64,000 nt of DNA from Capsicum annuum (lineage: Eukaryota > Streptophyta > Magnoliopsida > Solanales > Solanaceae): assembly GCF_002878395.1 (NCBI RefSeq), contig NC_061119.1, positions 16,292,488-16,356,487 of the forward strand, written 5' to 3'. The translations under genes were made by a program, and so were the position numbers. A model generated the notes under the pieces. The model saw only the letters and a program-made list of their open reading frames with translations, was not told the origin of the DNA and searched no databases. This document shows, in pieces, positions 34,540-45,385 of this stretch; position 1 is the first letter of the stretch; the number at the start of each line of letters is the position of its first letter.

Positions 34540-35930
34540 AAATGAATATGTTACTTGAAAGTGATTAAGTGTAGTTACTTGAAGGTGAACTTTTATTTTG
34601 AATTTTGTTGAAGCGTAGGTACTTGAAATATGAGCTTTTTATTTTGAATTTTGCTATGCTTGGTAAATTGATTAAGTGTAGGTAGTTGAATTTTGAATTT
34701 TTATTTTGAATGTGGTTTAGTTTGGTAACATGTGAGATGACTTAGTGACTTGAAATTGATCAAGTGTAGGTAGTTGAATTTTTGTTTTGAATGTGGTTTA
34801 GTTTGGTAGCATGTGAGGTGACTTAGTCACTTGAAATTGATCAAGTGTGGGTAGTTGAAAGGTGAATTTTTGTTTTGAATGTGGTTTAGTTTGGTAGAAT
34901 GTGAGGTGACTTAGTGACTGGAAATTGATTAAGTGTAGGTAGTTGAAAGGTGAATTTTTATTTTGAATGTGGTTTAGTTTGGTAGACTGTGAGGTGACTT
35001 ATTCATACGAAATTGATTAAGTGTAGGTACTTGAGTTTTGAATTTTTTATTTGAATGTGATGGAATTTAGTAAAGAGAGGTGACTTAGTCACATGAAATT
35101 GATTAAGTGTAGATAGTTGAAAAGTGAATTTTTATTTTGAAAGTGGTTTATTTTACTAACATGTGAGATGATTTAGTCACTTGAAATTGATTAAGTGTAG
35201 GTACTTGAAATGAGATTTTTTGTGTTGAATGTGATTTAGTGTGATAACTTGGGAGGTGACTTAGTAACTTGAAATTGATTAAGTGTAGGTACTTGAAAGG
35301 CGAATTTATCATTTTGAAGGTAGTTTAGTTTGTTTTTTTGAGAGGTGACTTAGTGACTTGAAAATGTTGAAGTTTAGGTGCTTGAAATGTGATTTTTTGT
35401 TTGAATGTAGTTTAGTTTGGTAACTTTGGAGGTGACTTAGTCACTTGAAATTGAGTAAGTGCAGATACTTGAAATGTGAATTTTTGTTTTGAATGTGGTT
35501 TAGTTTGGTAACATGTGATATGGTTTAGTCACTTGAAATTGATTAAGTGTAGGTACTTGAAATGAGAATTTTTGTGTTGAATGTGGTTTAGTGTGGTAAA
35601 TTGAAAGGTGACTTAGTCACTTGAAATTGATTAAGTGTAGGTACTTGAAAGGTGAATTTATCATTTTGAAGGTAGTTTAGTTTGAGTTTTTTGGGAGGTG
35701 ACTTAGTGATTTGAAAATGTTGATGTTTAAGTGCTTGAAATGTGAGTTTTTGTTTTGAATGTAGTTTATTTTTGTAACTTGGGAGGTGACTTAGTCAGTT
35801 GAAATGACAAAGTGTAGGTTCTTGAAATGTGAATTTTGGTTTTGGATGTGGTTTAGTTTGGTAACTTGAATTTAGGAACTTTTTCATTTTGAATTTAGGT
35901 ACTTGAAATGTGAACTTTGTGACTTGAACT
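34540..35930 (+). repeat. 88-bp tandem array before the transposase gene
   Basis: Thirteen or more copies of a unit with the order GAAATTGATTAAGTGTAGGT, (A/G)GTACTTGAAA, TTTTGTTTTGAATGTGGTTT, AGGTGACTTAGT. The GAAATTGAT element starts near 34752, 34833, 34921, 35009, 35095, 35183, 35271, 35447, 35535 and 35623, a period close to 88. GAAAATG variants sit at about 35360 and 35713. It lies directly before the ATG at 35959 and is probably within the 5' intron. Confidence 0.92.
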
Positions 35931-35958
35931 AATTACTTGAATCTGGTTGATTGTGTAG

Positions 35959-37140
35959 ATGGAGCCTGATTATAGCTGGATATATCAATAGAATAATGAT
36001 AATATAATGGGTCTTCGGTTGAAATTTGTTAAAGGTGTCAGACGATTTATTGAACATGCTAAGACACTTGATGCTTGGTCACGTTTTTGGGCTATTCGAT
36101 GTCTTTGTGTTAGATGTGATGGTGTAAATCTTTTAAAAGAAGAAGTTGTGAAGGAACATCTTTATAGAATGGGGGTTTCACGAGGACTTTTTAAGATTGC
36201 ATACTATTGATGGTGATGTTGAGCAAAATAACTTTGTTGTTGGTGAAAGTAGTAAGTCTGTAGGTCATAATGAATATCAAGATACTAGGATGATAGAAAT
36301 AGTGCACGATGCTTTTGGGATACAAAATGGGGATGACTTTAGGAAAAATAACGAAGATGTTCCTAATAGAGAAGCGGGTCATTTTTATGAACAACTGCAT
36401 GCTGCTAGTCATCCTTTGTTTGACAGGTGTTTACATTCTCGTTTGTATGTGGCTGTTAGATTATTAAGTATTAAATTTGATTGGAATATTGCTGAAGGAA
36501 GAATGGACTCAATGATAGACCTTATTAAAGAGTTAGTTGACCCCGCTTTAGAGGTTCTTGATTCTTTCTATAAGGTAAAAATATTGGTGTAAAAGTTGGG
36601 TCTCTCCTCTGTTAGAATTGATTGTTGTGAAAATGGTTGTATGTTATACTTTAAGGAAGATGCTAACCTAGAGTCCTGTAAGTTTTATCAGCACCCTCGA
36701 TATAAGCGTGGTTGTAGTGAAAATAAAATTGGTATTAAGGCGATGCATTATTTATCTATAATACCAAGGTTAAAGAGGTTGTATGCTTCAAATAGCTCTG
36801 CTCCTCATATGAGATGGCACAGTGAAAATAGAAGGCCCACTGGTGTTATGTGTCATCTATCTGATGGAGAGGCTTGGAAGTATTTTGATGCAACTTATCC
36901 TGATTTTGCAGCTGAGCCATAAAATACTCGTTTGGGATTATGTGTGGATGGCTTCTCTCATTTTTTAGTTGGTTCTACGCCATATTCATGTTGGCCTGTA
37001 TTTATCACCCCGTATAATCTTTCTCCTGAAATATTGATGACTAGTCCCTACATATTTCTGAATTGTGTTGTTCCTGGACCGCGTAATCCAAACTGCGGAA
37101 TAGATGTCTACTTGCAATCTTTGATTAATGAACTTTAAAT
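35959..37140 (+). pseudogene. CACTA TNP2-type transposase, N-terminal half
   Basis: From ATG 35959: a transposase-associated domain (W-I-Y near 35978, F-V-K-G-V-R-R-F-I near 36023, R-C-L-C-V-R-C near 36098, V-K-E-H-L-Y-R-M-G near 36146). This is followed by an acidic region and then the Transposase_21 core in segments: Y-K-R-G-C near 36703, M-R-W-H near 36811, Y-P-D-F-A-A-E-P near 36895, R-L-G-L-C-V-D-G-F near 36930, S-C-W-P-V-F near 36988, D-V-Y-L-Q-S-L near 37106. Stops at 35990 and 36914 and frame changes near 36190 and 36595 break it. The enzyme cuts at the CACTA termini. Confidence 0.85.
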
Positions 37141-37835
37141 TTTATGGTATGAGGGAGTTGAAACTTGGTACATCACACTTAAATAGAATTTCAATCTGCG
37201 TGCATATTTAATGTGGACTGTTATGATTTTCCTGCTTATGGAATGTTGTTTGGGTGGGTGACAGCTGGAAAGTTGGTTTGTCCATACTGCATGAAAAAAA
37301 TAAAATCTTTCACATTGAGATGTGACAGGAAAAATTCATGGTTTGACTGTCATCGTTGTTTTTTGTCACCTGATCATGAATTTAGGAGACTCGGGAATGC
37401 ATTTAGAAAGAATAGAACGGAACATGATGGTCCACCTCCAAGGTTATCTGGTCATGACATCTAAGAGATAGTTCAGAATTTGGCTAAAGTTAGCGAGGAA
37501 CCATTGTATAGGCTTGATGGATATGGCATTTCACATAACTGGACTAAGCAAAGTATATTTTGGGAGTTAGAATATTGGCCAGATTTACTTAGAAATAATG
37601 TTAATGTCATGCATACTGAGAAAAACAATTTTGACAACTTGTTCAACACAGTTATGGATGTCACAGGCAAGACAAAGGATAATCCTAAGGCCAGACTTGA
37701 CTGACCAAAATATTGCAAACGCAGAGACTTACACTTACAGGAGGGGACCAATGGCAATGTTTTTAAGCCCAAGGCTAGTTATACATTCAAGTTGGACTAA
37801 AAGCAAAAAATATGTGAGTGGGTCCAACATTTAAA
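37141..37835 (+). pseudogene. CACTA TNP2-type transposase, central part
   Basis: D-F-P-A-Y-G-M-L-F-G-W, C-P-Y-C-M, S-W-F-D-C-H-R, A-F-R-K-N-R and G-P-P-P-R-L-S-G (37227-37452) are the conserved zinc-ligand and core motifs of this family. N-V-M-H-T-E-K-N near 37604 follows, where the family usually has N-x-M-H-I-E-K-N. The frame stops at 37462-37464 (TAA), 37702-37704 (TGA) and 37832-37834. Confidence 0.85.
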
Positions 37836-37836
37836 G

Positions 37837-38208
37837 ATGCCCGATGGATATGCCTCAAATTTGGAAAAGAGGATTGATATGGAACAAGGAATATTACATG
37901 GAATAAAAAGCCATGATTGTCATGTTTTGGAACAATTACTTCCAATTGCTTTTATTGGTTTACCTGAAAACATATGGAAACCAATAGCAGAGATTAGTTT
38001 GTTCTTCAAAGACTTATGTGCCACCACAATAAAAGAAGAAAATCTGGCGCAAATGGAAAGTAATATTGTTGTTATCACCAACAAGTTGGAGAAGATCTTT
38101 CTGCTAGGGTTCTTCGTTGTGATGGAACATCTTCCCGTTCACCTTGTGCACGGAGCTCAGCTAGGCGGTCTAGTTCAAAATAGGTGGATATATCCATTCG
38201 AACGGTAA
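37837..38208 (+). pseudogene. CACTA transposase, DUF4218 region
   Basis: L-K-M-P-D-G-Y-A-S-N, K-S-H-D-C-H-V-L-E-Q-L-L-P-I-A, L-C-A-T-T-I, V-V-M-E-H-L-P-V-H-L-V and N-R-W-I-Y-P-F-E-R are signature DUF4218 motifs, normally the part of the transposase after the Transposase_21 core. In the usual H-D-C-H-V-L-M-Q the M is changed to E. A splice-donor-like GTAAGC follows at 38206. Confidence 0.85.
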
Positions 38209-38269
38209 GCAATTGCAACATATTTAAATTCATACATTTTTTTTAATATAGTAAACATCTAATCTTAAA

Positions 38270-38670
38270 ATTGTGCAAGGCAATTTCGAAAAATTGAAAA
38301 GGGGTCCCAAAAATAAATATAGCGTGGAAGGCTCTATAGTTAAGGCATATCTTGCAAGAGAAATGTCTCAATTTTGTTCATACTACTTTCATGATAAAGT
38401 TGCTTATTCAAGAAATAGACCGAATCGTCATCAGGACGATGAGAATGAGCCTCATTTGCAACTGATATTAATTTTCAATCAATCTGGTTGTAAGGCTAAA
38501 AAGATCATATTTCGCCAGCTCACTACCATGGAGCACAAATCAGCAACTTTGTATGTCTTGCTGAATTGCCCAGAAGTTGAGCCCTCTCTGGTAAGGAGAT
38601 TAAAATTAACATATCTGATTTATTTACTCATTCCCTTAAGGAAAATAATTGTGCTTCGCATGTAGGATCT
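38270..38670 (+). pseudogene. CACTA transposase, linker between DUF4218 and DUF4216
   Basis: It follows an acceptor-like GTGCAAG at 38273. N-K-Y-S-V-E-G-S-I-V-K-A-Y-L, then E-M-S-Q-F-C-S-Y-Y-F, continue the DUF4218 tail. A second block V-L-L-N-C-P-E-V-E-P near 38558 matches the linker, with the usual I/Y-I-L-x-N-x-x-E-V pattern. A frameshift separates it from the next part. Confidence 0.7.
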
Positions 38671-38819
38671 TCAGTTCATTTAAGACTCAATTCTACAAAA
38701 ATCAACTGTATGCATTCTTTGCAACATGGTTTACATATGAGGTTCGTAATTGCACTAATATTTTTACAAATTTTAGAGATTTACACATTCTTCAACTAGC
38801 ATATGTACAATATTTTTAG

Positions 38820-39255
38820 GCACACCAGTCACCAAATACAATCGCATACGATCAGTTCTTAAGAGATATTTCTTTGGGACCAGTTGAAGCTCATACAATG
38901 TCCTATTACATAGTAAATGGGTTTAAATTTTCCACCGAAGAACACTCCAGAACAAGAAAAATAAATAATAGTGATATTTGGGTTACGGGTGATGATGATG
39001 TTGATTACTTTGGCATCATACAGGAGATCTTAGAACTGGAGTATGCTGGTTTCCCAATAAAAAAATTGTCCTCTTTCGATGTGAGTGGTTTGATCTAAGC
39101 ACAAGAGGCACAAGAGTACATAAGGATCATAACATCATTGAAGTGAAGCTCAATAGGTCGTATCCTGTTTACGATCCCTTTGTTCTCACGCAAAATGCTA
39201 AACAAGTGTATTATGCTCCTTATCCGTTGCGCAATGATAAGTCTTATTAGTGGGA
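38820..39255 (+). pseudogene. CACTA transposase, DUF4216 region
   Basis: Y-Y-I-V-N-G-F-K-F-S-T near 38905, N-S-D-I-W-V-T-G, D-Y-F-G-I-I-Q-E-I-L-E-L-E-Y (39002-39044) correspond to DUF4216. The frame closes at TAA 39096, and the remaining residues (P-F-V-L / Q-A-K-Q-V-Y-Y equivalents near 39175-39215) are in other frames. Confidence 0.75.
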
Positions 39256-39768
39256 TGTAATAAAAAAAAGCCTATAGGACGGGTGGAAGTTGAGAATGTG
39301 TTGGAGACTACATATCAAAATAAAATGCAGATTGATCACCAGCTAGTGGGAATTGACTTAGTGGATAGTTTGAATCGCCCAAAAAATATATATGAAAAAG
39401 TTAATATTACAAAAGAAGAGGCTAAGTGGGTAGGAGATAAGAAAACTTACAAAGTGGGTGAATGGTTTAGTGGAGAATCTTTAGGAGAAGAGGATTAGTT
39501 TGTGTAGGTTGTATTTATTATGTATTAATGTCTTTATTCTTTGTACTATTTACCTTTATGTTTATTGTTTAAGATTGCTATGTAATATACTGTGTAAGAT
39601 TGTTTTAACTTTTCCATAGTTTATATAGTAATAGAAATATTCTTGTTTATCTCGTGTTGTTGGAGCGATTTGAAATGTGAATTAGTAACTTGAAATTAGT
39701 TACTTGGAATGTTTTCTTATATATTCATTTTACAAGAACTAACTACTTGTTAACTTTACATAATTTAG
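39256..39768 (+). other. CACTA: transposase tail and intergenic region
   Basis: An open frame at 39250-39498 (E-N-V-L-E-T-T-Y-Q, acidic end) is probably the last part of the transposase. After it, 39500-39768 is a T-rich terminator-like region leading to the next gene's ATG at 39769. It also contains one degenerate half-unit of the upstream 88-bp repeat (ACTTGAAATTAGTTACTTGG near 39688). Confidence 0.45.
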
Positions 39769-41592
39769 ATGGCAGGTAGAGGCGACAAAGGTAAGAAAAA
39801 AGTTGATCCTACAAAAACAAAAAAGAAAAAACGACCTCCACCTTATATGACTGATGCACTAGCACGACCCTCATATTCTAGGTCGTCGCAACATTCAGTT
39901 CTTGCTCCTATGCATGTAGGTCCAATTCATGGGTCTACACTAAATCATTTTGCTCCCATCACCGTGCCACCGCCATCACAGTACTATCTGATGACCGCTG
40001 GCACATCTGAATATCTACCATCGTCAGTACCCTCTGCTAGCAGTCACCCATGTTCTCACAGCTATTCTGCTGGATCTATTGGGGTGACGGATCTTCATCT
40101 TAGATGTACTCCATTCGGCACTTCAGATTCGCCCATACCAGTGCATCTACCAGCACTTCATCCACAGCCCGGAGACAAAAATGATTATCGGAGGCGGTAT
40201 ATTATTCCATATGGGATAGGGTAAGATTTCTAAATACAACATTATTCATTTTTCATTTACTGTATTATTATGCTATATGAAATTACTGTTTGATCTTTTG
40301 TTGTAGTTTTAGACCCGATGCTGGAGTTGAAAAAATTACGACTAAATGCATTTGTCGAAACTTCAATAGCTATTGGATCAGTTGGCGAAAGGTTCCAGAA
40401 CATGACAGAGAAATGATGTTTAGACAATTTCATGTAAGGATTTAACTTATCAACTACTTAACACATTGTTAGAACAAAAAATTGAATATTATATTTTTAT
40501 TTTTGTTGTAGAAATATTACCTGTGGAATGACGCGCATAAAAGTGCTATACAGAGGAATTTTATAGAAGAGCTAGATTCAGATTCAATGGTCTATTGGAT
40601 TATGCAAGAACGGCCAGGTTTTATACTGGAACCCATGTGGCAAGATTATATTCTCTATTGGAATAGCGACGAATACAAATTGTTGAGTGAGAAAGGAAAG
40701 AAATCCAGGGCATCATCCAAGGGTGGCTCACTACATACTGCGGGTGCAGTTGGTTGGATTGTTGTAGAGGAAAAAATGGTATGCAACTTTTACAGTTTTA
40801 ATTGTTTGTTTTTATTTAAATTTTAAATTATTTGAATATTAATAATTTTATCATATGCAGGAAAAAAATGGGTAGGAATATAAGACATGATGAGATATTC
40901 GAGGAAACGCATGTGAAGAAGAAAAAGAACCCAACTGATGAAGATGTCTGGGTTGAGCCTCGTGCAAATGCTGCCCATGTAAGAATCAAATTTCCTGTTA
41001 TGAATCTTTTTCTCAAAGTTGATATTATTCAAGTACAAGTAGTTTAATATTTTTTTACTATTAATTTTGTCCTATACTTTGAATATATGAAAAATATATG
41101 CAACTCGTTAATGAGTATCGTAGTACTCAGCCTCCTAAAAATCAGGGTGATATAATACCTGAAGAAGTAGAGGAGGAGTTACAGAGAGAAACTGTGGGTC
41201 CTCCAGTTAGAGGCCAATACTACGGATATAGCAAAAAATATTTTAGCGAGAATGTTAGGTCTATATTCGGCCCGACATCCTATACCTCATCATTTGACAG
41301 AGAAAATATTGAATCACTAAGAACTATGATTTCTAAACTAACTGAAGAGCTTGCTGCACAGAGAGAGAGGGCAAAGCAGAAGGATGAGGAAACAACATCA
41401 CAAATCAAGATGCTGCAGTAGTAGTTCATCTCTTTTATTCGATCTGCAGGGATTATTCTCCTATGTCCTGGTGATACAGTTCGGACTGCAAAAGGTTTAG
41501 GCCTACTGGAGGATATCAGCACAGATGAAGAAACAGATCCTGTGTATATGGCTGAGGATGAGGATGACGAAGACGATGATGATGAGTGGTAG
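39769..41592 (+). pseudogene. Second CACTA gene (plant transposase, Ptta/En/Spm, TNPA-like)
   Basis: A basic N-terminus (lysine-rich, M-A-G-R-G-D-K-G) precedes a proline/serine-rich domain, then the transposase_24 segment. Three GT-AG introns are plausible: 40221-40306, 40434-40511 and 40779-40860. The exons read F-R-P-D-A-G-V, H-K-Y-Y-L-W-N-D, and a helix with R-A-S-S-K-G-G-S-L-H-T-A-G, as in the family. A helical segment rich in E, R and Q follows (41290-41418). The product ends with a very acidic tail (D/E-rich, 41545-41590). Two in-frame TAGs at 41419-41424 and a phase conflict at 40861 break it. Family members are thought to bind subterminal repeats. Confidence 0.75.
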
Positions 41593-41779
41593 TTTTTTGA
41601 CTTTTGTATGTGTTGTAGTTTGGATTTATAGATGAGTTGTAGTTTTCACACTTGTGTATGTTTTTAAACTTGTATTGTATGTTGGTTGTTTGAATGGAAT
41701 ATTGCATGTATATTCTATGCTTATTTGTCTGGCTGGTTGATGGAATGTAGCATATATAAAGCTTTTATTTTTAAAAAAA

Positions 41780-42400
41780 AAATCTCAGAAAAACCGACCG
41801 CATGCGGTTGGTTTTCTGAAATTCTTTTACAAAAATCAACCACTTGAGGTCGGATTTCTGAAAATATTTTCAAAAACCGACCACAAGTGGTCAGTTTTTA
41901 CAATTAATTAATTAATTTAAAAAAAATGAACACTTGTGGTCGGTATTTTTAAAATTAATTAATTATATTAATTAAAAAACTTACCATACATGGTCGGTTT
42001 TGTAAAAATTAAATAATTAATTAAATAAAAATACCGACCACATGTGGACGATTTTTTTTAAATTAATTAATTAATTTAAATAAAAAATTGACCACTCATG
42101 GTAGGTTTTATTAAAATTAATTAACTAATTTAAAAATAAAACCGACCACTTGTGATCGATTTAATTAAAATTAATTATTTAATTTAAAAATAAAATCTAC
42201 CACTTGTGGTCGGTCTAATTTGAATTTTTTATTTTTATTTTTTTCATTTTATAAAAGAATAATGTTGAATTTAAATATATATATTTAAAAGAATCGACCA
42301 CACGTGGTCGGTTTTGAAAAATCTACCACGCTTTTATCGACCACGCATTTTGGTCGATTTTGTGGTCGATAATGCAGGAAAATCGACCACATGTGGTCGA
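41780..42400. repeat. 3' subterminal palindromic repeats of the CACTA element
   Basis: About twelve copies of the same CGACCACNNGTGGTCG palindrome as on the left, spaced roughly 45-60 bases with A/T-rich linkers. Confidence 0.88.
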
Positions 42401-42545
42401 TTTTCCTGATTTTTTTAGTTGTGTGTCCATCGTTATTATCTATACAGGTAAGCTTTGGTTTTACTATGTGTGGTCGGTTTTCCTGATTTTTTTAGTTGTG
42501 CGTCCATCATAATTATCTATACAGGGAAGCTTTGGTTTTACTATG
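42392..42545 (+). repeat. 77-bp tandem duplication of the CACTA right end and flank
   Basis: Two units, 42392-42468 and 42469-42545, share TGTGGTCG, TTTTCCTGATTTTTTTAGTT, CCATC and TATACAGG through ACTATG. They differ at about seven positions. Each contains a terminus plus about 45 bp of host flank, so the duplication happened after insertion. Confidence 0.9.
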
Positions 42546-43630
42546 TTATACGTGCAATTTAAATTGAATGTATAAACAACTTTGTTAAGAGGTCAAAAAG
42601 AAATTATGCTTAAAAATAATTTCACATGGGTGTTGTTTTATAATGCACAAATCTTATGAAAGTTCTTTGAATTTAATGTCCTTAAACTATGATTTTTTTT
42701 TGTGTTTTACCCCTTATAGTCTCTCTTTTTTTCAACTTACAACACAATCTATATTATATTTTTTATCGTTTACACATCCTTTAAGACATAGGGATTGATT
42801 AATTAGTGAATAAGTTATAACAAACTTATAATCTGGGATTATAATAAAAGGACACATCCCTTTCCCACCAAAGAAGGATAATATATTTCTCTTTCTTGCT
42901 TGTTCCGGTAAAACAATGTTTTATAACTAATAATAACTTACATGAGAAAATTGAAAGTAAAGTGTCATTTAAATCTTAAATAAAATATTGGTGACATTAA
43001 CCAACTTAAAGGGTCAATATAATTAGAAAATTTGATTAATTTAATTGTGGACTTGATTAATATTTTCTAAATTTTCTAATCTTTTCAAAAATACAAATCA
43101 ATTCACACCCCTCTCCTCTCCAAATCAACTGTCTTTCTCCTCTCTCTATCCCAACTATTTCTCTCAAGCTTCTCCCAACCAACAGTTCTGCAAATTAATT
43201 CCTTTAATCCCCAACAATTTCAACCTCCTGGCGACAAATAGTTGGGCTTCGAGTTCCTTTTGGACTTTCAACCGTCAATCAACGTCTCAGCATTGCTCTC
43301 CTGCAACAACAACTTTGAGTTCTTCATCGTCCCTTTTCTTCTTTCACAAGTAAAAAATTAGGGGTTTTTAGTTATTAAGAAAAAGAGGAACTTGAGTCAA
43401 CTTCTCTTCTAGTATTGGTTAACAATTGTAAAATTTGTTGCTTTAATTTGAAATACGGTATGATTTCTGGTATATCTTCTCTTCTCTTTTTGGAGTGAAA
43501 TATAAATTTTTGTTGTTTGTTGCATTTTTTGAAGTTTGATTTTTATTGTTCGTGTTGAGCCTGTTCCTGGGTTGATTTGTTCTTATTCTCAGTAAAATGG
43601 TGATATTGCTATTGTTCCATTGAATAAAAT
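42546..43630 (+). other. AT-rich region and probable 5' leader of the DUF1985/Ulp1 gene
   Basis: Pyrimidine-rich leader-like sequence at 43110-43330 (CTCTCCTCTCC, TCTCCTCTCTC) follows an AT-rich block with CTTTTCAAAAATACAAATCA near 43080. The reverse complement of 50800-50860 has a similar leader (CTTTTCCAAAAATACAAATT). No coding sequence is seen. Confidence 0.5.
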
Positions 43631-43639
43631 CATGCTACT

Positions 43640-44260
43640 ATTTTTTTCTGCAACAGATTAACCTTCTGATGCAACAGATTATATATCTAATGCAACAAAT
43701 TTACTACTTATCTGATGTTTGATGTGAAAGATTAACCATCTGATGCAATAGATTAACCATCTGATACAACAGATTAACCATCTGATGCAACAGATTTACT
43801 ATCTGATTAAATATATGAGCAATAGAGGAACCATCTGATGTAACAGATTTACCATTAGATTAAAAATCTAATGCAATAGATTAATCATCTGATGCAACAA
43901 GGGAACTTTCTGTTGGAGAACATCCTATCAATTTTTCCAACTTACCATGTCCAAGACTTGATTTTTCCAACCGATCATTCATCTGTTGAAATAGACGATC
44001 TTTCTATTAGAAGAAATCTAAACAATATTGAGCGTTGATAACAATTCCAATAGATCACTCAATATTGAGCGTTGATAACAATTCCAATAGATCACTCATA
44101 TGTTGCAACAGATTTGTGATCGTTGTATAGTCCAGTCATCTGTTTCAACAAATGAGTGATATATTTTCATTGTTGTAACAGATTACTCATCCGTTGCAAT
44201 AATTTAGTCATATATTGTAACATATAACCTACCTGGTGTAACAGATGTGTGATCTGTTGG
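43640..44260. repeat. CATCTGTTGCAACAGATG-like tandem repeats, array 1
   Basis: More than ten short units of the form CAACAGATTAACCATCTGATG or its relatives lie in the leader or first intron just upstream of the DUF1985 ATG at 44365. The core is a near-palindrome, CATCTG-TTGCAA-CAGATG, with many point variants. A 46-bp direct duplication (two copies of AATATTGAGCGTTGATAACA plus flank) sits at about 44018-44095. Confidence 0.85.
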
Positions 44261-44364
44261 AACTGTTATTTTACTGTTGTACATGTTAGATTTACTATTA
44301 TCCTTTTTTAACAATGCATTAATCAATTATAATCTATTTTATATTCTTGTTAATTTTAGATAAT

Positions 44365-45308
44365 ATGACTCCCAAAAGAAAAGAAACCCAATCAAGTCCA
44401 AGTAATGGAACAAGTGAAGCAGCTAGGCTACATCTACCACTCTATGAGCTTACTTTACAAACGTTTTCTCAATCAGGAGCAGAAGATAATGAACATGGGG
44501 AGAAGGAATGTTTCAAAATAGATGATCCAAATTCTAATATCCCTTCCATCGAAAAGTTGGTCAAAACCTGCTGCATTGATAGTTATCCTGTGAGAATGCA
44601 GTGCCATGGTGCCATAGATTTAATGGGTGATTTTGTGGTTAAGTCAGCCATGGGAAAATTGTTTGACGCCTTTTGGAAAATACTTCGAGAACAAAAGTTG
44701 GATGCTTATTTCAGGGATAGCTGCTTTGGGCAATATCTTAATTTTTTAAAGGACAATAATGCTTATTTCCTAATGAAAATGGTATATGATCTTCTCAAGC
44801 GTATGTTTATGTATGAAAAAAAAAAGATAAGATGGATGAGGTGTGAATAAATTATTGTGGCATGCCTGTTTGTTTTGGTTGGAAGGAGTTTACTCTAGTT
44901 ACTGGACTAAAATATTATCCTCCCCCCTTCTCAAGTAATACCTATTCTAACCCAAAAAAACACCCTGCGCACCCAAAAGGCAAATACAAGTCGAGTGATC
45001 GTGAAGACTTGGTGTCCCTTGTTAGTCTAAGCTTAAAAAACAAAAATTTTATAGAAGAGTTGAAAGGTAAAATACTTTCAAAGATGCACAAGCAATCATT
45101 GTGCTTGGTTTTGTTTGTGCATAGTATTCTTTGGGCGAGAGATGTTAACAACAACATACCACTTGATTTAATAAAGCTCTTCGAGGATCTTGAGGCATTT
45201 AACAACTATCTTTGGGGTTATGAAAGCTTTAAAATAACTGTCAAATATTTGTTGACTCTGTTAACATCAAATACGGTCAACTTATATGGCTTTCCATGGG
45301 TTTTCATG
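44365..45308 (+). pseudogene. DUF1985 domain of Ulp1-type gene, exon 1
   Basis: The ATG at 44365 gives M-T-P-K-R-K-E-T, then a linker, and the DUF1985 fold (C-F-G-Q-Y-L near 44722, M-V-Y-D-L-L near 44778, M-P-V-C-F-G-W-K-E-F near 44862, L-V-L-F-V-H-S-I-L near 45106, L-Y-G-F-P-W near 45283). In plants DUF1985 precedes a C-terminal Ulp1 cysteine protease domain, a gene family often carried by Mutator-like elements. An extra base in the A-run near 44820 and a TGA at about 44843 (for tryptophan) break the frame. The donor that should follow ATG at 45308 reads AT instead of GT. Confidence 0.75.
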
Positions 45309-45385
45309 ATAAATATTTCTTTTATTATGATATGATTCATTTTTTTATTCAATAATGCTTTTGATTTATTGACGTTATTTTATAG

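Larger units (their letters stand above)
32522..42500 (+). mobile_element. CACTA (En/Spm) DNA transposon
   Basis: The left terminus is CACTATTAAAAAAAAACAG. The right terminus, reverse-complemented, is CACAACTAAAAAAATCAGG. Both run on into A-A-A-T-C-G-A. The right terminus occurs twice because of a 77-bp tandem duplication (ends at 42423 and 42500). The 3-bp flank CGT at 32519-32521 is matched exactly after 42500 (CGT) and with one mismatch after 42423 (TGT). Subterminal arrays of a CGACCACNNGTGGTCG palindrome flank two transposase genes. Cut-and-paste transposition would use the TNP2 protein at the termini. Coding is broken, so it is not autonomous. Confidence 0.88.

Noticed and set aside
36007..36592. 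Two frames as separate small genes
   Set aside because: They read as consecutive parts of the transposase-associated domain and the TNP2 linker, separated by a frameshift.
42423..42423. This base as the definitive CACTA right end
   Set aside because: The three bases after it (TGT) match the left flank CGT less well than those after 42500. The duplication makes the true end ambiguous, so 42500 is used.
43640..44260. Regularly repeated short palindromes, CRISPR-like
   Set aside because: Units are degenerate and nearly contiguous, with no constant-length unique spacers. The window is plant nuclear DNA.
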